Source of the DNA: an uncultured beta proteobacterium
Lineage (GTDB): Bacteria; Pseudomonadota; Gammaproteobacteria; Burkholderiales; Burkholderiaceae_C
Reading direction: 5' to 3'
Assembly (NCBI GenBank): GCA_903828665.1
Contig: CAIKMZ010000093.1
Span: 1-34,481 of the forward strand
Length of the DNA: 34,481 bases
A program made the translations under genes and the position numbers. Positions 1-8,410 of this stretch are shown piece after piece; positions within the stretch are counted from its first letter, which is position 1; each line of letters begins with the position of its first letter. The notes beneath the pieces were generated by a model that made no database searches, was not told the DNA's origin, and saw nothing but the letters and a program-made list of their open reading frames with translations.

Positions 1-45
1 CCTGACGGTGGCTTTTTTTCAACACGAAGTTGAAAAGCGAGAAGC

Positions 46-264
46 TTACTTCTTCACGGCAGCGCTGGCGGCGGCTTCCGGAGCGGCAGCAGCAGCCGGT
101 GCAGCGGCGCCGGAAGCAGCTGCTTCTGGTGCGGGAGCTGCTGCAGGAGCGGGGGCTGCTGCGGGTGCAGGAGCGGGAGCAGGAGCAGGCGCTTCTTCTT
201 TCTTACCACAAGCGACCAGAGCGGCGGCAGCGATAACAGCGGCCAAGATGAGCGATTTTTTCAT
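46..264 (-). CDS. Small Ala/Pro-rich lipoprotein, function unknown
   Basis: A 72-residue protein. Residues 1-18 form a lipoprotein signal peptide (MKKS, then a hydrophobic stretch) ending in the lipobox LVAC, with Cys19 as the predicted lipidation and cleavage site. The mature part starts CGKKEE and is then almost pure low-complexity Ala/Pro/Glu: AP repeats at about 26-45, followed by PEAAAS-type repeats, ending AAVKK. It has no enzymatic motif. Such tails probably span or contact the periplasm or peptidoglycan, but that is inference. The ATG is clear although the ribosome binding site is weak. A hairpin with a T-run lies 31-48 bases upstream. The repeats are a likely site of replication slippage, so length may vary between strains. 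The gene is real by its signal peptide and lipobox; its function is not known. Confidence 0.72.
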   Translation of the reverse strand: MKKSLILAAVIAAAALVACGKKEEAPAPAPAPAPAAAPAPAAAPAPEAAASGAAAPAAAAAPEAAASAAVKK

Positions 265-286
265 TTGAAAAATTACCTAGTGAGTT

Positions 287-312
287 AAAAAAAAACAATT
301 TCCGGAAATTGT
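287..312 (-). terminator. Intrinsic terminator candidate after the RNA helicase gene
   Basis: Positions 295-312 are a perfect 18-base palindrome (ACAATTTCCGGAAATTGT). Read on the minus strand it is followed directly by eight or nine T residues (complement of 287-295), the form of a rho-independent terminator with a CCGG loop. It lies about 100 bases past the helicase stop codon and just upstream of the small lipoprotein gene. The stem is AT-rich, so it may be weak. It could instead act in the leader of the lipoprotein mRNA. Confidence 0.5.
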
Positions 313-410
313 CAGTGCAGATAGGCTGCAACGACCAAGCAAAAATGACTCGAGATCTCTTTGCTCAGCCGAGGATTATAAAGCAAGATTTTGCCGTCTC
401 AATGCCAGCA

Positions 411-2234
411 TCAACGCACGGAGCGCTTCTTTGCGTCACGCGGCACAAAAACCTTGCCCCCGTTGCCGGGCCTGGCGCCCGTCGGCGCGCCAACCCCAGG
501 CTTGCGCGCGGCGAAGCCCGCACGCGGTGCGCCATCATTGCGGGCACTGGCAAAGCGGTCATTGAAGCCGCCCTTGCGCTCATAGCTGAATCCTTCGCGC
601 GCGCCGCCGCTGCGGTCATCACGCGAACCGAATCCGCCTTCACGGCTGGCTGGGTAGGTGCCGGGGCCTGCGTCACGGCTGCCACCAGCACTTCTGTCGG
701 CAAAACCGCCCCGGTTGGCACCAAAGCCGCCGGTACGACCGCCACCGCCAAAATTGCCACGGGAAGGCTGGCCACCGCCACCCATGCGATTGTCGCGTCC
801 GCCAAAGTTCGAGTTCGGACGTGAGTCGGGGAAACGTTGTTGGGGTTCCATGCCGGGAACCGTCTCGGCCTTGAACTGCTGATGGCTATGAAACTCGATA
901 TCCATGATCTTGCGACGATCACGGAATTCGGCAAACGTCACGGCCAGACCATCGCGCCCGGCGCGACCCGTACGGCCAATTCGGTGCGTATAGTCCTCGG
1001 CCTTCATCGGCAAGCCGAAATTGAAGACGTGGGTCACGGTCGGCACATCGATGCCGCGTGCTGCCACATCGGTCGCCACTAGGATCTGCACTTGGCCTTG
1101 GCGCAAGGCCATCAATCGCCGGTTGCGCAGCCCCTGGCTCAAAGCGCCGTGCAATGCCACGGCCGAGAAACCCTCCTGCTGCAGATCATTGGCCAAACCA
1201 TCGCATTCGATTTGGGTGCTGGCAAAAACGATGGCCTGATTGATGCTGCTGTCACGCAGCCAATGGTCGAGCAACTTGCGCTTGTGCTGCGCGTTGTCAG
1301 CCCAGAACAGCTTTTGCTGAATGTTGGCATGCTTTTCCTGTGGCGAGTCAATTTGCAGGCGCTGGGGTTCGCGCATCACACGTGCGGCAAGCTGCTGGAT
1401 GCGTGCCGCAAAAGTGGCGCTGAACATCATGGTCTGCTTGCGGCCGATGGTCAGTTGGTTGATTTCGGCAAGATCGTCGGAAAATCCGAGGTCCAGCATG
1501 CGGTCGGCTTCGTCAACGACCAGGAACTGCACTTGGTCCAGCTTGATTTGCATGGACCGTTGCAGGTCAAGCAAACGACCCGGCGTGGCCACCACAAGGT
1601 TGGCATTCTGCAGCTTTGCGATCTGCAACTGATAGGGCATGCCACCGACGATGTTTGCAATGCGCAGGCCACGGCAATGCTGTACCAGGTCAATCGCATC
1701 GTGTGCGACCTGTTGCGCCAGTTCCCGCGTCGGGCAGACGATCAAGGCGCCAGGCGAAGTCGGCCCGAAGTTGCGCGGATTGGTGGGATCCTTGCGCTTG
1801 GCACGCTTGGGAGGCGCCTCGCCTTTGGCAGCAGCGTCCGCCACCGCCTGCTCGAAGTCGGCACGCTCTTTCGCTTCCGCTTGCGCTTGCTGGGTCAGCA
1901 AGGTGTGCAGGACAGGCAGCAAGAAGGCAGCGGTCTTGCCGCTCCCGGTCTGGCTTGAGACCATCAGATCGATAAAGCGCGCAGCATCACCAGAGCCATT
2001 GCCACCTTGCATGGCAAGGGGGATGGTCTTCAGCTGTACCGTGGTCGGCTGCGTAAAGCCAAGATCCTTGACCGCGTGCAGCAGCTCAGGAGCCAGTCCA
2101 AATGCAAGGAAGCCATTGGGGACTTCTTCGACGACCTCAACCACTTGACCAGGGTTCTGGGTCGGCTCGAAAGCGTCATTGGAAAAATTTCCGACAAGCG
2201 AAATATCGCCCGTCGCTTGAATAGCGTCAGTCAT
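411..2234 (-). CDS. rhlE: DEAD-box ATP-dependent RNA helicase, RhlE type
   Basis: An ATP-dependent RNA helicase of 607 residues from the chosen ATG at 2234; a TTG at 2282 would add 16 residues but is less likely. All DEAD-box motifs are visible in order: Q-motif region (FGLAPELL...GFTQPTTVQ), Walker A SQTGSGKTAAF, PTRELAQQ, TPGRLLDL, DEADRML, SAT, then in the second RecA domain IVFAST, ATDVAARGIDVP and HRIGRTGRAG. The last ~170 residues are a low-complexity Gly/Arg-rich tail (GGGG, RGG, FGGR) ending in a basic KKRSVR, typical of the RhlE group and expected to bind RNA non-specifically. An insert rich in Ala/Glu/Lys sits between Walker A and PTRELAQ. Its likely role is ribosome assembly or mRNA unwinding, including in the cold. 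The rhlE name rests on general similarity; dbpA or srmB are less likely. Confidence 0.9.
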   Translation of the reverse strand: MTDAIQATGDISLVGNFSNDAFEPTQNPGQVVEVVEEVPNGFLAFGLAPELLHAVKDLGFTQPTTVQLKTIPLAMQGGNGSGDAARFIDLMVSSQTGSGKTAAFLLPVLHTLLTQQAQAEAKERADFEQAVADAAAKGEAPPKRAKRKDPTNPRNFGPTSPGALIVCPTRELAQQVAHDAIDLVQHCRGLRIANIVGGMPYQLQIAKLQNANLVVATPGRLLDLQRSMQIKLDQVQFLVVDEADRMLDLGFSDDLAEINQLTIGRKQTMMFSATFAARIQQLAARVMREPQRLQIDSPQEKHANIQQKLFWADNAQHKRKLLDHWLRDSSINQAIVFASTQIECDGLANDLQQEGFSAVALHGALSQGLRNRRLMALRQGQVQILVATDVAARGIDVPTVTHVFNFGLPMKAEDYTHRIGRTGRAGRDGLAVTFAEFRDRRKIMDIEFHSHQQFKAETVPGMEPQQRFPDSRPNSNFGGRDNRMGGGGQPSRGNFGGGGRTGGFGANRGGFADRSAGGSRDAGPGTYPASREGGFGSRDDRSGGAREGFSYERKGGFNDRFASARNDGAPRAGFAARKPGVGAPTGARPGNGGKVFVPRDAKKRSVR

Positions 2235-2473
2235 GAATTTACTCACACGCGAGCGCCGCAGGGTATGCGACTGCTCCGTCAATGGTTAAAAAACATCAAC
2301 CATCAAACGGAACCGGCTCTGACTCAAGAAGAGTTCAATCAGCGCTGGGGGTCCTTTTCTGCCGATTCGCTGCTGCGAAACCGCGTTGGACCCTGTGAAT
2401 GAAGGGAGATGTACAAATGTGCGCTGCTGTTTGCAGTGCAGCCAGTGATTATGGCATGAATTCGGGTTTCTAC

Positions 2474-3061
2474 CTAATCACTCAATTTGAGGAAGTGCTC
2501 ACGGTAGTGTTCCAATTCGTCAATCGACTCATGCACATCGGCCAAGGCGGTGTGTCGCTGCTGCTTCTTGAACGAGCTGTACACCTCGGGTCGCCAGCGC
2601 TTGGACAACTCCTTCAGGGTGCTCACATCCAGGTTGCGGTAGTGAAAGAATGCTTCCAGCCTGGGCATGTATTTGGCTAGGAAACGCCGGTCCTGTCCGA
2701 TGCTGTTGCCACACATCGGGGACGCGTTCTTTGGCACGTACTGGCTCAAGAAATCGATCAGCTGCGCTTCAGCATCCGACTCAATCAATGTCGAGGCTTT
2801 GACTTTGTCAATCAAACCTGTCTTGCCATGGGTGCCCTTGTTCCAGGCGTCCATGCTGTCAAGTTGCTCGCTGCTTTGATGGATAACCAGAACCGGACCT
2901 TCCGTGCGGCATTCAAGTCGGGGACCGGTAACGATCACCGCAATTTCAATGATCCGGTCGAATTCGGGCAGGAGACCTGTCATCTCGCAATCGAGCCAAA
3001 CAAGATTCTGATCGGACTTGATCAGCGGCGGTACCAGGGAAGATGTGTTCGGTGCATTCAT
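2474..3061 (-). CDS. orn: Oligoribonuclease (3'-5' exoribonuclease of short RNAs)
   Basis: A 195-residue DEDDh exonuclease that degrades 2-5 nt RNA fragments to mononucleotides and, in other bacteria, the pGpG produced by c-di-GMP breakdown. Exo motif I is at about residues 24-30 (LDCEMTGL), a second acidic cluster follows ([11 protein letters not shown]), and the C-terminal end has the [16 protein letters not shown] segment carrying the last His/Asp-type ligands. The length fits the family (about 180-200), with about 20 extra N-terminal residues before [10 protein letters not shown]; a later start is not evident, so the ATG at 3061 is kept. The gene is transcribed away from the M48 protease gene, with about 70 bases between the two starts, so both promoters must lie in that gap. 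Confidence 0.95.
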   Translation of the reverse strand: MNAPNTSSLVPPLIKSDQNLVWLDCEMTGLLPEFDRIIEIAVIVTGPRLECRTEGPVLVIHQSSEQLDSMDAWNKGTHGKTGLIDKVKASTLIESDAEAQLIDFLSQYVPKNASPMCGNSIGQDRRFLAKYMPRLEAFFHYRNLDVSTLKELSKRWRPEVYSSFKKQQRHTALADVHESIDELEHYREHFLKLSD

Positions 3062-3133
3062 GGCAGGAATTGTCGCTTATGGCCTAAACTCGGGCGCAAT
3101 GTCTGACCCGCTTGCCTTCACTTTTTGTTTCCC

Positions 3134-4375
3134 ATGCTGACCTCCATCTTCGTTACAACCATGTTGGCCGGCACCGTTCTGAAGCTCTGGCTCAGTTCGC
3201 GACAGGCGCGGCACGTGGCGCAGCACCGCGGCGAGGTGCCGAGCGCCTTCTCAAGCACCGTCTCATTAACAGCTCACCAGAAGGCCGCCGACTACACCCT
3301 GGCCAAGACACGTTTCAGTCTGATTGAACTTGCGGCAGGCCTGGCAGTTCTTGTGGGCTGGACACTGCTGGGAGGGCTCTCGGCCCTTAATCATCTGATG
3401 CTTGGCTGGCTCGGCGGTGGCATGGGCCAGCAATTGGCGCTGCTTGCTGGATTCGTCGTTATCAGCGGCATCATCGACCTGCCGCTTACTTTGTACCAGA
3501 CCTTTGTCATCGAGCAGCGCTTTGGCTTCAACAAGATGACACTCAGGCTCTGGGTGCTGGACTTGTTGAAGTCAAGTCTGATAGGCGCTCTCATCGGCCT
3601 GCCGATTGCGGCTGTGATCCTTTGGATGATGGCCGCGGCAGGCGACCGGTGGTGGTTATGGGCCTGGACGGTCTGGATGGGCTTCAATCTGCTGCTGCTG
3701 CTGATCTACCCCACCTTCATCGCACCGCTGTTCAACAAGTTTTCGCCGCTGCAAGATGAAACCGTCAAGGCGCGCGTAACTGCCCTGATGCATCGCTGCG
3801 GATTTTCGGCGAAGGGCCTTTTTGTGATGGATGGCAGCAAACGCAGCGCGCATGCGAACGCCTACTTCACGGGCTTTGGCGCCAGCAAACGCGTCGTTTT
3901 CTATGACACCTTGCTGTCTCATTTGACGGCCGACGAAGTGGACGCAGTCCTGGCACATGAATTGGGCCACTTCAAGCGCAAGCACATCATCAAGCGCATC
4001 GCATCCATGTTTGCGTTGAGCCTGCTTGGCTTTGCGCTGCTCGGTTGGCTGGCAACACATGCGTGGTTTTACACGGAACTGGGGGTGCAACCCAACCTGA
4101 ACGCCCCGAACGATGCACTGGCATTGCTCTTGTTCATGCTGACCATGCCTGTTTTCAGTTTCTTCATCGGACCCGCATTTGCCCAACTCTCACGCAAGCA
4201 CGAATTTGAAGCGGATGCTTACGCCGCGGTCCAAACCAGCGGCGCAGCGCTTGCAGCGGCCTTGCTCAAGCTATACGAAGACAACGCTTCGACGCTGACG
4301 CCCGATCCCCTCTATGTGAAGTTCTACGCATCGCACCCGCCCGCGTCCGAGCGCCTGGCGCGGCTGGTAGCGTGA
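3134..4375 (+). CDS. M48 family (Ste24/CAAX-prenyl-protease-like) membrane zinc metalloprotease
   Basis: A 413-residue integral membrane protease. Hydrophobic segments occur at about 1-20, 63-90, 100-120, 145-170, 178-197, 290-312 and 328-350. The zinc motif HELGH is at 275-279, with the third ligand Glu in RKHEFEAD near 357. This architecture matches Ste24-like M48A peptidases, which in bacteria are thought to act in quality control of membrane proteins. The start was taken at ATG 3134; an in-frame TTG at 3125 would add only three residues. The last codons overlap the start of rsgA (GTGA), so the two genes are probably translationally coupled. The specific substrate cannot be told from the sequence. 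Confidence 0.92.
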   Translation: MLTSIFVTTMLAGTVLKLWLSSRQARHVAQHRGEVPSAFSSTVSLTAHQKAADYTLAKTRFSLIELAAGLAVLVGWTLLGGLSALNHLMLGWLGGGMGQQLALLAGFVVISGIIDLPLTLYQTFVIEQRFGFNKMTLRLWVLDLLKSSLIGALIGLPIAAVILWMMAAAGDRWWLWAWTVWMGFNLLLLLIYPTFIAPLFNKFSPLQDETVKARVTALMHRCGFSAKGLFVMDGSKRSAHANAYFTGFGASKRVVFYDTLLSHLTADEVDAVLAHELGHFKRKHIIKRIASMFALSLLGFALLGWLATHAWFYTELGVQPNLNAPNDALALLLFMLTMPVFSFFIGPAFAQLSRKHEFEADAYAAVQTSGAALAAALLKLYEDNASTLTPDPLYVKFYASHPPASERLARLVA

Positions 4376-5331
4376 GCACGCATACCCTCGCCAACAAGCA
4401 GGATCGAATGATCGAACGAATCCCTCTCGAACGCGGCCTGATCGTCGCCAACTACGGTCGCCACTTTCTGGTGGAAGCGTCCAATGGCAAGCGCCTGATT
4501 TGCCACTCCCGAGGCAAGAAGAGTCAGGGCCTGGTGGGAGACCGCGTTCTGTGGCAGGCTTCGCGTGACGAAGGAACGATTGAAAAGATCGAAGAGCGAA
4601 AAAATGTCCTGTACCGCCAGGACGAGATTCGCACCAAGTCCTTCGCCGCCAATCTGGACCAGATCTTGATCCTGATCGCGGCGGAACCGGAATTCTCCAG
4701 CAGCCAACTGTCGCGTGCACTGATCGCGGCAGAAGCAGAGCACATCACGCCCATCATCGGGCTTAACAAGAGCGATCTGGTCGAGCCTTTCGCGCGCGCC
4801 TGGGAGTGGCTGCAACCTTATCGAAAGATGCACTATGGCGTGCTGCCACTTTCGCTGAAGAAATCAGGCGATGTGGACCGGAGTGAATTGTTGAAACTGC
4901 TCGCCGGCAAGACCACCCTGGTGCTCGGACCGTCCGGAGCAGGCAAGAGCACCTTGATCAATCTGCTGGTCCCTGGCGCGCTGGCGCATACAAATGAGAT
5001 TTCGCAAGCACTGAATTCCGGAAAACACACAACCACGAGCACCACCTGGTACTGGGTGGACAGCGACAAGACCACCGCATTGATCGATTCGCCAGGTTTC
5101 CAGGAGTTCGGACTGAACCACATTGATCCGGCGCAGTTGGCGGCCTACATGCCTGACCTCAAACCTCATGTCAAGAATTGCAGGTTCTATAACTGCAGCC
5201 ATCGGCACGAGCCTGGTTGCGGTGTTATCGCCGCGGTGCAGACCGACGGCGGAACCGACGGGATCAGTGAAAATCGCTACAAGATCTATTGCGATCTCTA
5301 TGCCGAACTGAGTCGAGCTGAAAAATACTGA
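4372..5331 (+). CDS. rsgA: Ribosome small subunit-dependent GTPase A
   Basis: A 319-residue circularly permuted GTPase that checks late 30S subunit maturation. An OB-fold region covers about residues 18-85, followed by the permuted GTPase motifs: G4 NKSD at 132-135, G1 GPSGAGKST at 186-194, G2 region GKHTTT at about 218-223, and G3 DSPG at 239-242. The zinc knuckle has Cys270, Cys275, His277 and Cys283. The start is the GTG at 4372, which overlaps the protease stop; an internal ATG at codon 13 is the alternative. Length and all motifs fit the family (YjeQ/RsgA). Confidence 0.96.
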   Translation: MSTHTLANKQDRMIERIPLERGLIVANYGRHFLVEASNGKRLICHSRGKKSQGLVGDRVLWQASRDEGTIEKIEERKNVLYRQDEIRTKSFAANLDQILILIAAEPEFSSSQLSRALIAAEAEHITPIIGLNKSDLVEPFARAWEWLQPYRKMHYGVLPLSLKKSGDVDRSELLKLLAGKTTLVLGPSGAGKSTLINLLVPGALAHTNEISQALNSGKHTTTSTTWYWVDSDKTTALIDSPGFQEFGLNHIDPAQLAAYMPDLKPHVKNCRFYNCSHRHEPGCGVIAAVQTDGGTDGISENRYKIYCDLYAELSRAEKY

Positions 5332-5336
5332 GCGCT

Positions 5337-6266
5337 TCAACCCAGCAGACGCGCCAGCGTCAGGAGTGCCAATAGCACCATCCACAGCACAACCGTGCGC
5401 CAGACCAAACCGACAACAACCGCCAGATGGGCCAGCTCGGGGGTCTGCCCGGAAACTGTTTCACCTTCGCGCTCATTTCCCTGCAACCGAATATTCACAG
5501 CCCCGGCCGTCGCGGCCAGCACAATGCCATCGTTATCACCTGCAAAACGCGGTTCGTAATTGCGCCAGCCATCAATTGCTTCCTCAAAGCTGCCCACGAC
5601 CGCAAAACTGATGGCTGTGATGCGGCTTGGCACCCAGTCAATCAGCATCCATGCCTGGGCAGCAATTTCCTGCAGGGCATCGCTGATCGGCTGATGGTGC
5701 ACCTTGCTCTTGTGCCGCCAATAACGCGGGACGAATTCACTCAACCGATACAACACCGCTCCAGCAGGGCCAAGGCCAAAAGCGGCCAGAATCGAGAACC
5801 AGGCCAGAACACCGAACACATGGCGATGGGCCGACAGCACAGAGTGCTCGATCACGTGGCGCACAATCTCACTGCGAGGCAATTCGCTGGCGTCGATCTG
5901 TTGCCAGGCTGCCAATAGTTCGCGAGCCCGGTCTTCCTCGCCATCCGCCATGGCGTCCCGGATCTGCGTGAAATGAAAACTGAATTGCCTGAAACCCAGC
6001 GTCGCGTAAAGCACTGCCACGCTCCACAGGACAGCCGCAGGCCAACCGATGAACATATCGAGCAGCAGGAAAATGGCGAGACTCAGCACCGATGGTCCGA
6101 GCACGGCCACGCCCCACGCCAGCCAGCCATGCAGGGAATTGCCAGCGTCAAAATTCCTGCTGCTCCAGCGCACCCAGGCACGTAGTCCCGCATGCACCGG
6201 ATTGCCCCGACTCAGGGGTCGCGCCTGCTCGAGCAGCAGGGCAAAAAGCACGGAAATGAAGCTCAT
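5337..6266 (-). CDS. CbiB/CobD-like integral membrane protein
   Basis: A 309-residue membrane protein starting MSFISVLFALLLEQARPL, a start typical of the CbiB/CobD-like group; the ATG at 6266 is preferred over a longer frame with no family similarity. Hydrophobic segments lie at about 1-15, 47-70, 75-90, 140-165 and 285-305. It has an EQARPL start, a SFHFTQIRDAMADGE segment and an ARELLAAW helix. True CbiB makes adenosylcobinamide phosphate in cobalamin synthesis, but no cobalamin gene is nearby. Proteins of this type in Burkholderiales are often only labelled CobD/CbiB family and may do something else; AmpE is another related name. It ends 5 bases from the convergent rsgA stop and lies downstream of the NUDIX gene. 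Confidence 0.8.
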   Translation of the reverse strand: MSFISVLFALLLEQARPLSRGNPVHAGLRAWVRWSSRNFDAGNSLHGWLAWGVAVLGPSVLSLAIFLLLDMFIGWPAAVLWSVAVLYATLGFRQFSFHFTQIRDAMADGEEDRARELLAAWQQIDASELPRSEIVRHVIEHSVLSAHRHVFGVLAWFSILAAFGLGPAGAVLYRLSEFVPRYWRHKSKVHHQPISDALQEIAAQAWMLIDWVPSRITAISFAVVGSFEEAIDGWRNYEPRFAGDNDGIVLAATAGAVNIRLQGNEREGETVSGQTPELAHLAVVVGLVWRTVVLWMVLLALLTLARLLG

Positions 6267-6291
6267 CCAATCATCATAGCCGCACCAAGCA

Positions 6292-6993
6292 TCAAGCCGA
6301 CAGAAAGCGGTAGAAGTTGCGCAGCATGCCGGCCGTGGCGCCCCAAATGAAGCGTTGCGTCCGATCATCCTGGTACGGCATGGAAAACCATTCGCGCCTG
6401 ACTCCCTGCCATTCGAAAGCGTGACGGTGGTGATGGGCCGGATTCATCAGGAATTCGAGCGGCACCTCAAATACATCGGCCACTTCATGCGCGTTGGGGG
6501 TCAGGACGAAGCCCGGCTCCAACAACGCGACAACGGGCGTGATGACGAATGCCGACCCCGTCATGTAATGGGGCAGGACACCGAGGACCTGCACAAAAGC
6601 AGGATCAAGACCAATCTCTTCCCGGGCCTCGCGCAAGGCGGTAGCTAATGCGTCCGCGTCTTCCTCATCCACCTTGCCTCCTGGAAAAGCAATTTGCCCG
6701 GAATGGGTCGAAAGATGCGTCGTGCGCTCGGTCAACAGAATCGTCGGTTGCTCGCGCATCACGATCGGCACCAACACCGAGGCCGGCATCAGCGCATGAT
6801 CGGTAAATCGGGTTTCCGCCTTCAGCTCCGGCTCCCAAACAGGGGGGGCCAGAAATCGTTGCCGCAATGCTGCCGGTTGCAGCATGGTCCGGGTCACCGC
6901 AGGCAGATGTGAATCGACGCCCTCTACCGGAACCTGGCGTGGGTCGAAATGAGGCAACTTCGACAGAGAGCTATCGATTGACTTTGAAGACAT
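6292..6993 (-). CDS. NUDIX hydrolase, CoA pyrophosphatase type
   Basis: A 233-residue protein from the ATG at 6993. It carries the extended CoA-pyrophosphatase signature at about 86-106 (LLTERTTHLSTHSGQIAFPG) followed by the Nudix box GGKVDEEDADALATALREAREEIG (split here by position 105-128), with the REAREE metal-binding core. Family knowledge (NudL/YeaB, UPF0035) suggests cleavage of CoA and oxidised CoA to 4'-phosphopantetheine and 3',5'-ADP. A longer frame reaches back to 7248, but it would run through the rplS terminator and the rplS gene itself, so it is rejected. The gene lies 73 bases past that terminator and probably has its own promoter or depends on read-through. Confidence 0.88.
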   Translation of the reverse strand: MSSKSIDSSLSKLPHFDPRQVPVEGVDSHLPAVTRTMLQPAALRQRFLAPPVWEPELKAETRFTDHALMPASVLVPIVMREQPTILLTERTTHLSTHSGQIAFPGGKVDEEDADALATALREAREEIGLDPAFVQVLGVLPHYMTGSAFVITPVVALLEPGFVLTPNAHEVADVFEVPLEFLMNPAHHHRHAFEWQGVRREWFSMPYQDDRTQRFIWGATAGMLRNFYRFLSA

Positions 6994-7065
6994 AGAGCGA
7001 AACGAGGACACTCGATCGATGTTGGGCAGGCTCGGAATTGCCGGTTCGTTTCGAAGCCGGCAATA

Positions 7066-7100
7066 AGAAAAGCCGCCACAAGCACAAGCTGGGGCGGCTT
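7066..7100 (-). terminator. Rho-independent terminator of the rpsP-rplS operon
   Basis: Positions 7070-7077 (AAGCCGCC) and 7093-7100 (GGCGGCTT) form an 8 bp GC-rich stem. On the minus strand the stem is followed by TTTTCTT (complement of 7065-7071). It begins 18 bases after the rplS stop codon. Confidence 0.85.
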
Positions 7101-7117
7101 CTTTATAACAGGTCGCG

Positions 7118-7504
7118 TTATGCGCTTGCCGTCTTCCCGGCAAGCTTCTTCGCCGGCAGCTTTTCCTTGATGCGAGCCGATTTACCGCTACGGTCACGCA
7201 AGTAGTAGAGCTTGGCACGGCGCACATCGCCGCGGCGCTTGATTTCAATGCTGGCGATCAGCGGGCTATAGGTCTGGAATGTACGCTCGACGCCTTCCCC
7301 GCTGGAGATTTTCCGAACGATGAAGGCACTGTTGATGCCGCGATTGCGCTTGGCAATAACCACGCCTTCATAGGCCTGTACACGCTTGCGGGCGCCTTCA
7401 ACGACATTGACGTTGACGATTACCGTGTCACCGGGGGCAAATTCAGGGATGACTTTCCCGAGTCGAGCGATTTCTTCCTGCTCAAGGGTTTGGATCAGAT
7501 TCAT
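7118..7504 (-). CDS. rplS: 50S ribosomal protein L19
   Basis: A 128-residue ribosomal protein starting [17 protein letters not shown], with the family core at [34 protein letters not shown] and [21 protein letters not shown]19 sits at the interface of the 30S and 50S subunits. The C-terminal tail is basic and Ala/Lys rich. The longer frame upstream (to 7603) begins in non-coding leader and is not used. It is the last gene of rpsP-rimM-trmD-rplS, 113 bases after trmD, with a TATAAT-like box in that gap and a terminator directly downstream. Confidence 0.97.
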   Translation of the reverse strand: MNLIQTLEQEEIARLGKVIPEFAPGDTVIVNVNVVEGARKRVQAYEGVVIAKRNRGINSAFIVRKISSGEGVERTFQTYSPLIASIEIKRRGDVRRAKLYYLRDRSGKSARIKEKLPAKKLAGKTASA

Positions 7505-7605
7505 GATTTCCTCAAATGATCTTGGTGGCACCTGCGTCGGGATTGACGCAACAGCGTTACTGCAATGACAGCAAGGCGGCCCACCAGAGGATCGGTAAGC
7601 CAAAT

Positions 7606-7611
7606 ATTATA
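7606..7611 (-). promoter_or_regulatory. Possible internal -10 box for rplS
   Basis: The minus strand reads TATAAT here, a perfect -10 hexamer, 102 bases upstream of the rplS start. The matching -35 position (about 7629-7634) shows no good hexamer. It may give rplS extra transcription independent of the operon promoter. Seen by eye only. Confidence 0.28.
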
Positions 7612-7617
7612 GCCTGA

Positions 7618-8400
7618 TCAGCCGCTCGACCGATGATCACCAACTTGGCGTTCGTTCAGGAGTCGGGTCAAGACCGCTTCGTCTGCCGCACTCAAGCGTC
7701 CCTGCATCCGCGCTGCCTGAATCAGATCGGGGCGCTGACGAAGCGTGATCGCCAGCCGCTGCTCGCGTCGCCAGCGCTCAATCTGGGCGTGATGACCGGA
7801 CAACAATACATCCGGAACGCCAAGCCCTGCCCAGGTTTCCGGTCGGGTGTAGTGCGGGCAATCCAGCAAGCCGTCCAGCGTGGGGTTGAAACTGTCCTGC
7901 TCGTGGCTCTCGGCGGCATTCAAAACGCCAGGCTGCAGTCGAGCGACTGCATCCAGCAAGGCCATGGCGGCAATCTCACCGCCCGACAGCACAAAATCAC
8001 CCAGACTGATCTGTTCCGTCACACGCGTGTCGACGAGCCGCTGATCCACGCCTTCGTAGCGACCACAAATGAGAATAGCCCCTGCGCTATCAGACCATCG
8101 CATCACGTCGGCATGGTCAAGCGGTTTGCCGACTGGCGAAAAGAGAACCACCGGTGCAATTTCGCTTCGCTGCGCTTGAATCGAATCAAGACACTGCGCC
8201 AAGGGTTCGGCCATCATGACCATGCCCGGACCGCCACCAAAAGGGCGATCATCCACGCGCCTGTAGTTGCCGTCAGCGAAATCACGCGGATTGACCAACC
8301 GAACATCGACCTGACCCGACTCGTATGCACGGCGAGTAATGCCGCTGGTCAAGAGCGGCGCGAACAGTTCCGGAAACAGCGTGACAACATCGAAGCGCAT
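7618..8400 (-). CDS. trmD: tRNA (guanine-N1)-methyltransferase
   Basis: A 260-residue SPOUT-class methyltransferase that makes m1G37 in tRNAs and so prevents frameshifting. Family segments are clear: MRFDVVTLFPELF start, DRPFGGGPGM at 51-60, GRYEGVDQR at 113-121, the trefoil-knot SAM site DFVLSGGE at 135-142, and the catalytic Asp169 in EQDSF followed by LLDCPHYTRP. The ATG at 8400 follows the RimM stop by 10 bases and was chosen because MRFDVVTLFP is the family N-terminus. It is the third gene of the conserved rpsP operon. Confidence 0.97.
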   Translation of the reverse strand: MRFDVVTLFPELFAPLLTSGITRRAYESGQVDVRLVNPRDFADGNYRRVDDRPFGGGPGMVMMAEPLAQCLDSIQAQRSEIAPVVLFSPVGKPLDHADVMRWSDSAGAILICGRYEGVDQRLVDTRVTEQISLGDFVLSGGEIAAMALLDAVARLQPGVLNAAESHEQDSFNPTLDGLLDCPHYTRPETWAGLGVPDVLLSGHHAQIERWRREQRLAITLRQRPDLIQAARMQGRLSAADEAVLTRLLNERQVGDHRSSG

Positions 8401-8410
8401 ACCGTGCGAC

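Noticed and set aside
16..36. Hairpin TTTTCAAC-ACGAA-GTTGAAAA just past the small lipoprotein stop codon
   Set aside because: It has a possible stem but no T-run on the minus strand where a terminator would be needed, so I did not call one; it may still stabilise the mRNA end.
365..934. Open frames on both strands over the end of the helicase gene
   Set aside because: They are products of the Gly/Arg-rich repeats of the helicase tail read in other frames.
7505..7603. N-terminal extension of rplS
   Set aside because: L19 proteins start at MNLIQ-like sequence; the extra 33 codons are leader and include the gap after trmD.
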